51,620 bases of DNA from a virus. Below the pieces are notes generated by a model. It made no database searches. It was not told the origin of the DNA and saw only the letters and a list, made by a program, of their open reading frames with translations. Position numbers and translations under genes: made by a program. The stretch covers positions 1-51,620 of IMG/VR virus record IMGVR_UViG_3300021373_001502. One strand, written 5' to 3'. Numbering within the stretch: position 1 is the stretch's first letter; every line of letters starts with the position of its first letter. Shown here in pieces: positions 45,792-51,620 of the stretch.

Positions 45792-46128
45792 TTTCTCTTT
45801 TCACGGAACTGATATCTAAAGACCCAGTTTCCAACGGTCCTCCGTAGTCGCCATCGACTACTACATTTGCACAAAGTTCTCTAAACCAACGATCAACTAC
45901 TTCTTCGTCTGGATCATTTTCAACTCCATACCCTTGTTGTTTTAATTGTACTATAAAATACTGGTTCCAGTCAAGTTCAAAGAAGCCATTTCGAACATTT
46001 TCTTTGTTAACGTGTGTATTCAACACGCCCACCCAAGGTTCTTTTTTCTTTGTAGCAACTTCTTTATCACTTAGTCCAGGCTTCTTTTCTGCTTTACCTT
46101 TACCAAATAAGTTTTTTATAAAGTCCAT
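45784..46128 (-). CDS. Conserved phage protein of unknown function
   Basis: A 114-aa protein, with a Lys-rich N-terminus (MDFIKNLFGKGKAEKKPGLS) and a compact second half, EPWVGVLNTHVNKENVRNGF then FELDWNQYFIVQLKQQGYG and VVDRWFRELCANVV. The series G-x-F-E-L-D-W-N-x-x-F is one I recall from hypothetical proteins of marine T4-like phages. A good AGGAAAAG site lies upstream of the ATG. Function unknown. Confidence 0.6.
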   Translation of the reverse strand: MDFIKNLFGKGKAEKKPGLSDKEVATKKKEPWVGVLNTHVNKENVRNGFFELDWNQYFIVQLKQQGYGVENDPDEEVVDRWFRELCANVVVDGDYGGPLETGSLDISSVKRENE

Positions 46129-46136
46129 AACTTTTC

Positions 46137-47051
46137 CTATGTTCCGATAGCATTACCAAACAAGTATACGTGTACCCTTGCGGCTACATTATATCCACGT
46201 TCGAATGCCATCTTAGCAACTGCTCCGGCTGTTGCTGTTTGTTCTTCTTCTCTAGCACCAACTGGCATTACCCAAACAGGATAATCAACCCCTTGTGCTT
46301 TAAATTGTGCGATAGCATCTTCCATCTCATCCCACTGTTGTTGTTCGGAACCTACAACAAACTTTAATTGTCCTTTATCAGACAATGTTCTGTATTGTGC
46401 TACTGCTTCAGGCTTAATTGCTTTCTTAGCAGTTTCGCCTGCTACACTCCATAACTTAGGAGATACACTAAAGAACAGTTCGATATCATCATCTGCTTCT
46501 TTAGTCCAGTAGTCAATAAATTCTTGTTTTAGCGTTTGTGTACCATTAGTTTCAAATGTTACACTAGCAGGCATATTGCCCATACGTTTAAATTCTCTCA
46601 TAATACCAATGAAGGCATCTTGTGCGTGTTTCATAAGTGGTTCGCCACCTGTAACGCAAAAGTGTTGTCTTTGTCCTGTAACAGGATGTAAAAACTTACC
46701 TTCTGGATTACTATCTGTTTTGATAGTATCAATAATTTGTTGTGCTAGTTCGACAGCAGTCTTTTGCCCCATTAGATGTTTAAACTTCTTACTCCAAGTG
46801 TAACTGCTATCACAACCTTTATCCCATACAGGCAAGTCTTCTACACGTTCTACTGTGCTTGTATCAAACTTTTCAAACGGCAAATCATATGTATCAGGAT
46901 TTGTAGGATCTATCTGTCCAAAGCCATTACACTGTAAATTGCATAAGAAGAAACGTATCCAAGCAGTAGGCACACCAGTATAGTGTCCTTCACCTTGAAT
47001 ACTGTGAAAGATTTCGCTGTAGTAATACTTTTTATCAGTTGCTATCGTCAT
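46137..47051 (-). CDS. queE: 7-carboxy-7-deazaguanine synthase QueE (radical SAM)
   Basis: A 304-aa radical SAM enzyme. QueE makes 7-carboxy-7-deazaguanine from 6-carboxytetrahydropterin in the preQ0 pathway. The N-terminal signature YSEIFHSIQGEGHYTGVPTA is typical, with the first two cysteines in RFFLCNLQCNG (Cys37, Cys41). The third (Cys80, in GCDSSYTW) comes after a 38-residue insertion, instead of two residues later. CVTGGEPLMKH and TFETNGTQ follow as expected, and FSVSPKLW is the SAM/substrate region. I start at 47051 (MTIATDKK); the frame is open for 32 more codons upstream inside the next gene, but that part has no QueE similarity. With folE nearby it points to a deazaguanine pathway. 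Confidence 0.85.
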   Translation of the reverse strand: MTIATDKKYYYSEIFHSIQGEGHYTGVPTAWIRFFLCNLQCNGFGQIDPTNPDTYDLPFEKFDTSTVERVEDLPVWDKGCDSSYTWSKKFKHLMGQKTAVELAQQIIDTIKTDSNPEGKFLHPVTGQRQHFCVTGGEPLMKHAQDAFIGIMREFKRMGNMPASVTFETNGTQTLKQEFIDYWTKEADDDIELFFSVSPKLWSVAGETAKKAIKPEAVAQYRTLSDKGQLKFVVGSEQQQWDEMEDAIAQFKAQGVDYPVWVMPVGAREEEQTATAGAVAKMAFERGYNVAARVHVYLFGNAIGT

Positions 47052-47250
47052 TGTGTTTATTATACGCTTTCTTAATGGATTTGTCAACCTCTTTAGTAAG
47101 TGAAAACGTACCATCAAAGTTGTCTGTCCAAACCAAATCGTCTCCAATATCCCAGCCCATTTGGTTTAGTAATTCAGTGGGGATAGGAAGAACCAGATCT
47201 TTATTTTCCGGATCTTCCTCTAATTTTATTTGATATGTCTTATTCACCAA
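47035..47250 (-). CDS. AbrB/MazE-like swapped-hairpin protein
   Basis: A 71-aa protein. LVLPIPTELLNQMGWDIGDD followed by FDGTFSLTK is the AbrB/MazE-type pattern (basic/hydrophobic strand, P-x-x-L-L, G-W-x-x-G-D, D-G-x-F-x-L). Such domains bind DNA or act as the antitoxin half in toxin-antitoxin pairs; no toxin gene is visible beside it. Its 3' end overlaps queE by 17 bases and its start overlaps the next gene by 11. A regulatory role is only suggested by the fold. Confidence 0.55.
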   Translation of the reverse strand: MVNKTYQIKLEEDPENKDLVLPIPTELLNQMGWDIGDDLVWTDNFDGTFSLTKEVDKSIKKAYNKHNDDSN

Positions 47251-47449
47251 AATGCTTGTCCAGCATTTCTAGTCTATCGTTCGCTTGTGCCATCTTATCT
47301 AACTCTTTTTGGATAGTTTCAATGATGTCACTGTGTTCGCCAATACCAACTACTTGTTGCATATAAACTTCGATGTTGGCCTTATGCAATTCGATTTCTG
47401 CTTCTGCGTGTTTCCTTGCAGCATTGATTAATGTTTGTTTCAATGTCAT
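47240..47449 (-). CDS. Small conserved phage protein
   Basis: A 69-aa, nearly all-helical protein: LINAARKHAEAEIELHKANI, EVYMQQVVGIGEHSDIIETI and QKELDKMAQANDRLEMLDKH. The VGIGEHSDI motif is strikingly fixed and recalls small proteins of marine T4-like phages. AAGGAAGGA precedes the ATG. Function unknown. Confidence 0.6.
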   Translation of the reverse strand: MTLKQTLINAARKHAEAEIELHKANIEVYMQQVVGIGEHSDIIETIQKELDKMAQANDRLEMLDKHFGE

Positions 47450-47829
47450 AGTCCTTCCTTGTAGTTTTGTTTTGATGGAATGACGCCTCTAACGCCTCCT
47501 CGCGGATCTTCCATATCGCCATCTCGACGGAAAATTAAATGAACGTGTGGATAGTAACAAGTTTGTCCTGCACTTTGTCCCATATTTATTCCCACGTTAT
47601 AACCTGTTATGTTGTTTTTTTCTGACTTAATATTATCGTTACCCATTGTAAGTGCAAAGTTAAAACATTTTAAAATGTTTTCTTCTGTATTTTGTTTTGG
47701 TACAACTAGAGTATGTCCTTCTGTGACAGGGTAAATGTCATTGTATACTACAAATTCTCTAGTATCAATTTCTACATCTGTCCAAGGTGCTCTACCATCT
47801 TGTTGCGCCTTTTCAAGTGTATCTATCAT
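47446..47829 (-). CDS. HIT-family-like protein (first His of the triad replaced)
   Basis: A 127-aa protein. YNDIYPVTEGHTLVVPKQNT is the usual HIT N-terminal part (hydrophobic strand, G-H-x-L-V-x-P-K). The signature at 91-100, CYYPHVHLIF, keeps the second and third histidines (His95, His97) of HxHxH, the former being the usual nucleophile. The first is Tyr93. HIT proteins are nucleotide hydrolases or transferases. GGAGAGCATAA precedes the ATG. Confidence 0.65.
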   Translation of the reverse strand: MIDTLEKAQQDGRAPWTDVEIDTREFVVYNDIYPVTEGHTLVVPKQNTEENILKCFNFALTMGNDNIKSEKNNITGYNVGINMGQSAGQTCYYPHVHLIFRRDGDMEDPRGGVRGVIPSKQNYKEGL

Positions 47830-48063
47830 TTATGCTCTCCACTCTTTTACATTTGCCATATCAGGTCCTTTACTTTGAAACTCCATACCGTAAATAGAAC
47901 CAATATACATACCTGCTGACTTTTTATATTTAAGGACTAGTCTATTGCCAACAATAAAAACTTCCATCATATTTTCTTCTTTAAACATACCAATACTAGC
48001 ATTTTCTTTTTTGCCAGTCTGTACGTTTTCAATTTCAACACATGTATCTGTAGTTACTCGCAT
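47830..48063 (-). CDS. Hypothetical small protein
   Basis: A 77-aa protein with beta-type sequence (TTDTCVEIENVQTGKKENAS, MEVFIVGNRLVLKYKKSAG) and no known motif. It starts inside the end of the phosphoribosyltransferase gene (10-base overlap) behind a GGAGA site, and its stop directly abuts the HIT-like gene. Function unknown. Confidence 0.55.
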   Translation of the reverse strand: MRVTTDTCVEIENVQTGKKENASIGMFKEENMMEVFIVGNRLVLKYKKSAGMYIGSIYGMEFQSKGPDMANVKEWRA

Positions 48064-48620
48064 TTATATTCTCCAACATTTTCCCAGGGGTAAACTAACC
48101 AAACATCTTCTTCGGCTTTGTTAACTATATCACAACAGTAATTAACTAGTCCGAACTCACTTGCCATATTCTCTGTTAGCGTTGCAAAGCGAACATTGTT
48201 TGCCCACACCTGCTCCCATAGAGGTGAATTAGGTAAACAATTTTTCTGCCAATCATCTCTGATCCAATTAAATGTTGCACCTGTATCATTAATATCATCT
48301 ACGATTAGAATGTTTTTACCAAGTGGTTTATTTTTAAACTCTCCCATTTCAGGAGCATAAGAACCTTCATCATCGTAACCGTATGCATCTTCTGACATCC
48401 AAGCATTGCTTTCACTATCACAATCATCATCACGTAAACTTACTTTAAGTGCTTCACAACGTATCCCTGTCATATTACTTAGTATAGTAGCAGGGACGTT
48501 CCCACCTCTAGTAATGCCTACAATATAATCAGGTGTCCAATTATCTGCATACATCTTATTTACAATGCTAACGCACATATTTTCAACGTCAGCCCAACTA
48601 TAATATTTCTTTTTAACCAT
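48054..48620 (-). CDS. Phosphoribosyltransferase
   Basis: A 188-aa type I phosphoribosyltransferase, transferring a phosphoribosyl group from PRPP to a base or related acceptor. ILIVDDINDTGATF (104-117) is the PRPP-binding loop, and YIVGITRGGNVPA (32-44) is the earlier phosphate/ribose loop. An acidic insert (DDDCDSESNAWMSEDAY) lies between them. The start is the ATG at 48620, with GGAAGGA upstream; a longer frame lies in the preceding gene and has no similarity. The substrate is unknown. Next to preQ0-pathway genes, a role in purine-like metabolism is plausible. Confidence 0.75.
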   Translation of the reverse strand: MVKKKYYSWADVENMCVSIVNKMYADNWTPDYIVGITRGGNVPATILSNMTGIRCEALKVSLRDDDCDSESNAWMSEDAYGYDDEGSYAPEMGEFKNKPLGKNILIVDDINDTGATFNWIRDDWQKNCLPNSPLWEQVWANNVRFATLTENMASEFGLVNYCCDIVNKAEEDVWLVYPWENVGEYKCE

Positions 48621-49110
48621 TACGTCCTTCCAAGTATTGTTCATTGTGTACCCAACGGTACCCACGTTCTTCAAGTTCACCTTTTCCATTAAAAGGTAAA
48701 AAGCCCCACTCCTTTTCTTTTTTGCCCATATAGAACAAACTCCAACAAGGAATTTCGTTTCCGTCTTTGTCTTTTGCAAGTTCTAACCAGTGTAGGTCAT
48801 CTGCTTTTCTAAATCTAAAATGTCCAGGACCACGCCATACTCTAGTTGCACCAACTACTCCGCCTGTAGTATCATTGTATACAGGAATGTGTTCATAGTA
48901 CCCACCTTTCAAAATAAGTGTAGCATATGACCACGGATGGTCGTGTAATACATCTTCATCGCTTACCATTACCTTATGCAGTGTAATGTTAAACGGAAAG
49001 TTCTTTCTGTCTTTTAAAAATATATAATAGCGATCAAGATATGGAATAGTACCATCTCTATCATATATTGTACGCTTACGTCCTAGTTTATCTAGTAACT
49101 TAAGAAACAT
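48613..49110 (-). CDS. Cupin-like protein
   Basis: A 165-aa protein with a single cupin-type beta-barrel signature: NITLHKVMVSDEDVLHDHPW (metal-type His pair in HDHPW), TLILKGGYYEH, RVWRGPGHFRFRKADDLHWL and SLFYMGKKEKEWGF. Cupins of this type are dioxygenases, isomerases or sugar-binding proteins. It overlaps the phosphoribosyltransferase gene by eight bases and the glycosylase-like gene by eleven. An AAGAGGTT site precedes the ATG. Confidence 0.65.
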   Translation of the reverse strand: MFLKLLDKLGRKRTIYDRDGTIPYLDRYYIFLKDRKNFPFNITLHKVMVSDEDVLHDHPWSYATLILKGGYYEHIPVYNDTTGGVVGATRVWRGPGHFRFRKADDLHWLELAKDKDGNEIPCWSLFYMGKKEKEWGFLPFNGKGELEERGYRWVHNEQYLEGRNG

Positions 49111-49525
49111 TAAAAACCTCTTCGTTCAAATATCTATTCAGCTCACCATCAGTTGGTTGTACGCTGTAATTATCCTTGAAAAATATCTCATAACTATCAG
49201 AACCATATTTTCCAATTCCATATAACATAGTAGCATCATTTCCGTCCCAAGTCAAGTAATCTTTTGACATTCTACGAATACGATGTTCACGTATATTAAC
49301 CATTCCTAAAGGTTTGATTATTTCTTTTATAGTTTCTGGTAAACTATTTAGGTAATGCATAGGTGTAGGACATAAGTTAAACAGCACAGGAAGTACACGT
49401 TTAACCTGTTTTCTATTTGTTTGGTTTAAACAAATTACACCGACCATATGTTGCCAAGAGCCATCTATCTGCTCTTGCACCATTAGGTCATCACGCAATG
49501 GTTGTCCAGGGTCGTAAGTTTGCAT
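49100..49525 (-). CDS. MBD4-like HhH-GPD DNA glycosylase
   Basis: A 141-aa, minimal glycosylase domain of the HhH-GPD type. The helix-hairpin-helix is LYGIGKYGSDSYEIF (101-115), and the catalytic Asp is probably Asp126 (SVQPTDGELNRYL). The series I-x-L-N-x-T, P-V-L, K-P-L-G, S-x-x-Y-L-T, G-I-G-K-Y-G-x-D-S-Y, P-x-D-x-x-L-N-x-Y lines up well with the C-terminal T:G mismatch glycosylase domain of vertebrate MBD4. This would remove thymine or uracil, or a modified base, from DNA. No ribosome site is clear before the ATG. Confidence 0.75.
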   Translation of the reverse strand: MQTYDPGQPLRDDLMVQEQIDGSWQHMVGVICLNQTNRKQVKRVLPVLFNLCPTPMHYLNSLPETIKEIIKPLGMVNIREHRIRRMSKDYLTWDGNDATMLYGIGKYGSDSYEIFFKDNYSVQPTDGELNRYLNEEVFNVS

Positions 49526-49688
49526 AGATATTTTTTACTTTCTCGTTATATTCATCTTCGTTAACACTGAGATTATTAAGATGTCTCATCCAAATAATTC
49601 TCATATCTTCAGGAAGTTTCTTATTTTTAAGAACCTTCTCGATAGCCGCTTTACGCTGGTTCTGTTTCTTTTCCGAATATTGTTCCAT
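49491..49688 (-). CDS. Small hypothetical protein
   Basis: A 65-aa basic, helical protein (EQYSEKKQNQRKAAIEKVLK, then LPEDMRIIWMRHLNNLSVNE). I start at the ATG at 49688, which has AAGGAACC upstream; a few upstream residues in frame would need a start without a site. It overlaps the genes on both sides by about 35-38 bases. Function unknown. Confidence 0.5.
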   Translation of the reverse strand: MEQYSEKKQNQRKAAIEKVLKNKKLPEDMRIIWMRHLNNLSVNEDEYNEKVKNIYANLRPWTTIA

Positions 49689-49881
49689 AGAATGGTTCCT
49701 TTGGCATATTAGCACGTGATAATCTAACTTTGTGTGGTGTAAGATTATGTCGTTCTGTCATATCTAAAAGTTTAATGCCTCTTAGATTGTACATAAGTGC
49801 TTCGTTAGGGGTTAATATTTTAATATCGTTTTGTGTCTTTTGTGGTTGCACAGCATATACTCTTTCTTTATTGAGGTCCAT
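49651..49881 (-). CDS. Small hypothetical protein
   Basis: A 76-aa basic protein with no known motif (ERVYAVQPQKTQNDIKILTP, RHNLTPHKVRLSRANMPKEP). A strong GAGGAGATTG site precedes the ATG; the stop of the upstream membrane-protein gene overlaps the ATG by one base. Function unknown. Confidence 0.5.
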   Translation of the reverse strand: MDLNKERVYAVQPQKTQNDIKILTPNEALMYNLRGIKLLDMTERHNLTPHKVRLSRANMPKEPFYGTIFGKETEPA

Positions 49882-50102
49882 TATACAATCTCCTCAACTA
49901 TTCCAAGAATCTCTGCAAGAACAAATGCAACACCTGCAATTAAAATCCAGAAGCCCCAGTCATTTGCACCTAGATAATAACCTCCTAGTGCAAGTGAAAT
50001 ACCTGCTCCTATTCTTACAACACTTTTAATTAAACTAATATAAAAATGTCCTAAGCCTGGATCTTTGGCTGCTGGAACGTAAACTCTTTCTGGTATTGGC
50101 AT
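49881..50102 (-). CDS. Small membrane protein with two transmembrane helices
   Basis: A 73-aa protein. Hydrophobic segments at about 22-44 (SVVRIGAGISLALGGYYLG) and 49-70 (GFWILIAGVAFVLAEILGIV), separated by a short ANDW turn, predict a helical hairpin in the cytoplasmic membrane. There is no signal peptide. TAAGGAGTAATT precedes the ATG. The role is unknown; membrane hairpins of this size occur in many phages, including as holin-like proteins, but there is no lysis gene beside it. Confidence 0.6.
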   Translation of the reverse strand: MPIPERVYVPAAKDPGLGHFYISLIKSVVRIGAGISLALGGYYLGANDWGFWILIAGVAFVLAEILGIVEEIV

Positions 50103-50111
50103 AATTACTCC

Positions 50112-50801
50112 TTATCTATCACAAGCATATGATTGCTGTAATTTAATGTTATCCATAAACTCTTTCTTAGTAGCCGCATCGTCTTTGAATGCGCCTTTGA
50201 GTACGGTAGTTTGTGTAAGTGAACTATGTGCTTTAACACCTCTGTTTTCAACGCAACCGTGTGTTGCTTGTACATACACACCTAAGTGTTCTGCACCTGT
50301 TGCTTTTTGTATTTCACGAGTAATATCATTTGCAAGTTCTTCTTGCAATGTACCACGTTCAGCACACCATTGTGCAATACGTGTATACTTAGACAATCCA
50401 ATTAGTTTGTCTGCGGCAATAATGCCAATGTATGCAACGCCTCTTACAATTTGATGATGATGTGAACACATACTTGTAAGTTCTGAACGTACTACTAGCA
50501 TACCTTCATAACGTGAAGCACTGTCATTTGGAAATGCTGTCGCACCAGGCATAGGATCATAACGTCCTGCCATTAGTTCATTGATATACATCTTTGCAAG
50601 ACGTTTACCAGTTCCTATACTGTTTGGATCGTTATGTCTGTCAATTACAAGTGCATCTAGTACACCTTCAAACTTTTCAGTGGCTTCTTTGATAAGTTGT
50701 TCTTTTTCGCCTTCAAAAATAAAATCACTGATATTATCGCCTGCCCAATATCTAGTTTTTGTGTCTTGTAAGCGTTTTGCTATTTCTTCGTATTTTTTCA
50801 A
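50112..50801 (-). CDS. folE: GTP cyclohydrolase I, FolE (TTG start)
   Basis: A 229-aa enzyme of the T-fold superfamily that converts GTP to dihydroneopterin triphosphate, the first step of folate and of preQ0 (7-deazaguanine) synthesis. The zinc ligands are clear: Cys112 and His115 in TSMCSHHHQIV, and Cys183 in ATHGCVENRGV. GLSKYTRIAQWCAERGTLQE is the family core. The start is TTG, preceded by CGGAG seven bases away; no ATG or GTG exists before residue 70. In T4-like marine phages such genes accompany queC, queD and queE; here queE lies about 3 kb downstream on the same strand. Confidence 0.85.
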   Translation of the reverse strand: MKKYEEIAKRLQDTKTRYWAGDNISDFIFEGEKEQLIKEATEKFEGVLDALVIDRHNDPNSIGTGKRLAKMYINELMAGRYDPMPGATAFPNDSASRYEGMLVVRSELTSMCSHHHQIVRGVAYIGIIAADKLIGLSKYTRIAQWCAERGTLQEELANDITREIQKATGAEHLGVYVQATHGCVENRGVKAHSSLTQTTVLKGAFKDDAATKKEFMDNIKLQQSYACDR

Positions 50802-50840
50802 TTTAATCTCCGATGTTAACGCAGTGGATTGCGCATATTA

Positions 50841-51620
50841 TTAATGTAGCACGTCTAGTAAACCTTTGCAACTAAAATATTCTCCATTTAGTTTGGCTAC
50901 TTGTTTATTTAGGCTTGGAAGATAGTTTTTGTAATTTTCCATATAATCAATAACTTTGGCTACTACTTTATCCTTGTGTAATTTGTAAGATTCGAAAGAA
51001 TCAGTCCATTCACTTGGATATTTAAAGTCATCAATTGCCATTTCACTATAACTTAATCTATCTGGAACCATAGGTAATGAACCTACTACTGCACCCTCAT
51101 ACCAACTTATACCTAGTGTTTCTTGTAAGTTAGCACTGAATACTAGTTTAGACTCTCCTAATAGATTATGATACTCATTCTTATTTAGGTTATGTTCTTG
51201 ACAAACTACCCAATTGTACTGTGTAAGTGTGTCTGCTAAGTCACGAAATATGTTCAATTGTTTTTCCGGAGCAAGTCTGTGCGGAAACAAAACAGTATCC
51301 TTTTTGTCCATATGCTTATAAGGAGTAAGTGTGTTATCCATATATTCAAATGGCCAACCTGTCTTTACAACCTTGCTTTTATCTAAGTCTGGAAAGGACT
51401 TAAAGAACATATCGATGTGGAAGTCACTTGCATAAAAATTATGATCATAACAATCATACATACTACGTTCTGCATTTCTAACCCACGGAGCATCGCCTAT
51501 AAGTCTACCTAAAAAATCTTCAGGATCATAACTACCGGCGTGCCACATACCACCTATTTTTATTTTAACACCTAGTAACTCTGCCATATACTTTAATTGT
51601 ATTACAGTAGGATTCCAAGC
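50841..51620 (-). CDS. GT4-like glycosyltransferase (5' part outside window)
   Basis: The frame remains open to the right edge of the window, so the gene is cut; the ATG at 51587 is probably internal. The 259 visible residues include VLFPHRLAPEKQLNIFRDLA (donor-binding start of a GT-B C-terminal domain) and ETLGISWYEGAVVGSLPMVP (the E-x(7)-E-like nucleotide-sugar site of GT4 enzymes), then DRLSYSEM. The N-terminal end (KIKIGGMWHAGSYDPEDFLG) looks like the acceptor part. It is the only glycosyltransferase on the minus strand in the window. Confidence 0.65.
   Translation of the reverse strand, partial: AWNPTVIQLKYMAELLGVKIKIGGMWHAGSYDPEDFLGRLIGDAPWVRNAERSMYDCYDHNFYASDFHIDMFFKSFPDLDKSKVVKTGWPFEYMDNTLTPYKHMDKKDTVLFPHRLAPEKQLNIFRDLADTLTQYNWVVCQEHNLNKNEYHNLLGESKLVFSANLQETLGISWYEGAVVGSLPMVPDRLSYSEMAIDDFKYPSEWTDSFESYKLHKDKVVAKVIDYMENYKNYLPSLNKQVAKLNGEYFSCKGLLDVLH

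Noticed and set aside
47052-47147. N-terminal extension of queE
   Set aside because: The extra 32 residues overlap the AbrB-like gene in another frame and have no QueE similarity.
47035-47250. Toxin-antitoxin pair based on the AbrB/MazE-like protein
   Set aside because: The neighbours are queE and a small helical protein with no toxin motif; an antitoxin role is not supported.
48621-48779. N-terminal extension of the phosphoribosyltransferase
   Set aside because: It lies in the cupin-like gene; the ATG at 48620 has a strong ribosome site.
49881-50102. Holin
   Set aside because: Two membrane helices fit, but there is no endolysin or spanin nearby, so only a membrane protein is claimed.

Overview
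This AT-rich window is part of the genome of a T4-like tailed phage (myovirus) of the marine cyanophage/pelagiphage type. The evidence is a T4-order baseplate block (gp25 then gp6), several N-terminally related tail-fibre-like proteins, a run of small genes of the kind seen in marine T4-like phages, late-promoter-like AATAAATA/GATAAATA elements, and phage-borne folE and queE genes. The host cannot be fixed from the sequence. No integrase, insertion sequence, tRNA or CRISPR array was seen.

Positions 1-29216, plus strand, hold virion structure: the 3' end of gene 25, gene 6 with an unusual Ser/Gly-rich tail, one giant 14-kb gene (4673 codons) in the place of T4 gene 7, a 213-aa structural protein, four paralogous fibre-like proteins (one with a tail-collar domain), a small tail-fibre-assembly-like protein, and a pair of paralogous structural proteins.

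Positions 29293-41849, plus strand, hold a tightly coupled cassette of about a dozen genes, most overlapping their neighbours by 1 to 28 bases. They encode four GT-A-type glycosyltransferases with DxD motifs, two radical SAM proteins with an N-terminal twitch/SPASM-like cysteine cluster, two SGNH-hydrolase-like proteins, two proteins with a GT10/fucosyltransferase-like C-terminus, and, after a structured 144-base gap and a 10-codon leader, a nucleotide-sugar dehydrogenase. Lying directly downstream of the adhesin genes, it looks like a glycan or protein decoration system. This is the best candidate here for an undescribed system; its substrate is unknown.

Positions 41833-51620, minus strand, hold short overlapping genes of metabolism and DNA handling: a FEN-like 5'-3' exonuclease/RNase H, QueE with a split cysteine motif, an AbrB-like protein, a HIT-like protein, a phosphoribosyltransferase, a cupin-like protein, an MBD4-like DNA glycosylase, a small membrane protein, FolE, and a glycosyltransferase that runs off the window. 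FolE and QueE are two steps of the preQ0 (7-deazaguanine) pathway, which some phages use to modify their DNA; QueD, QueC and DpdA are not in the window. The two strands converge at about 41.84 kb, where the two genes overlap by 17 bases.
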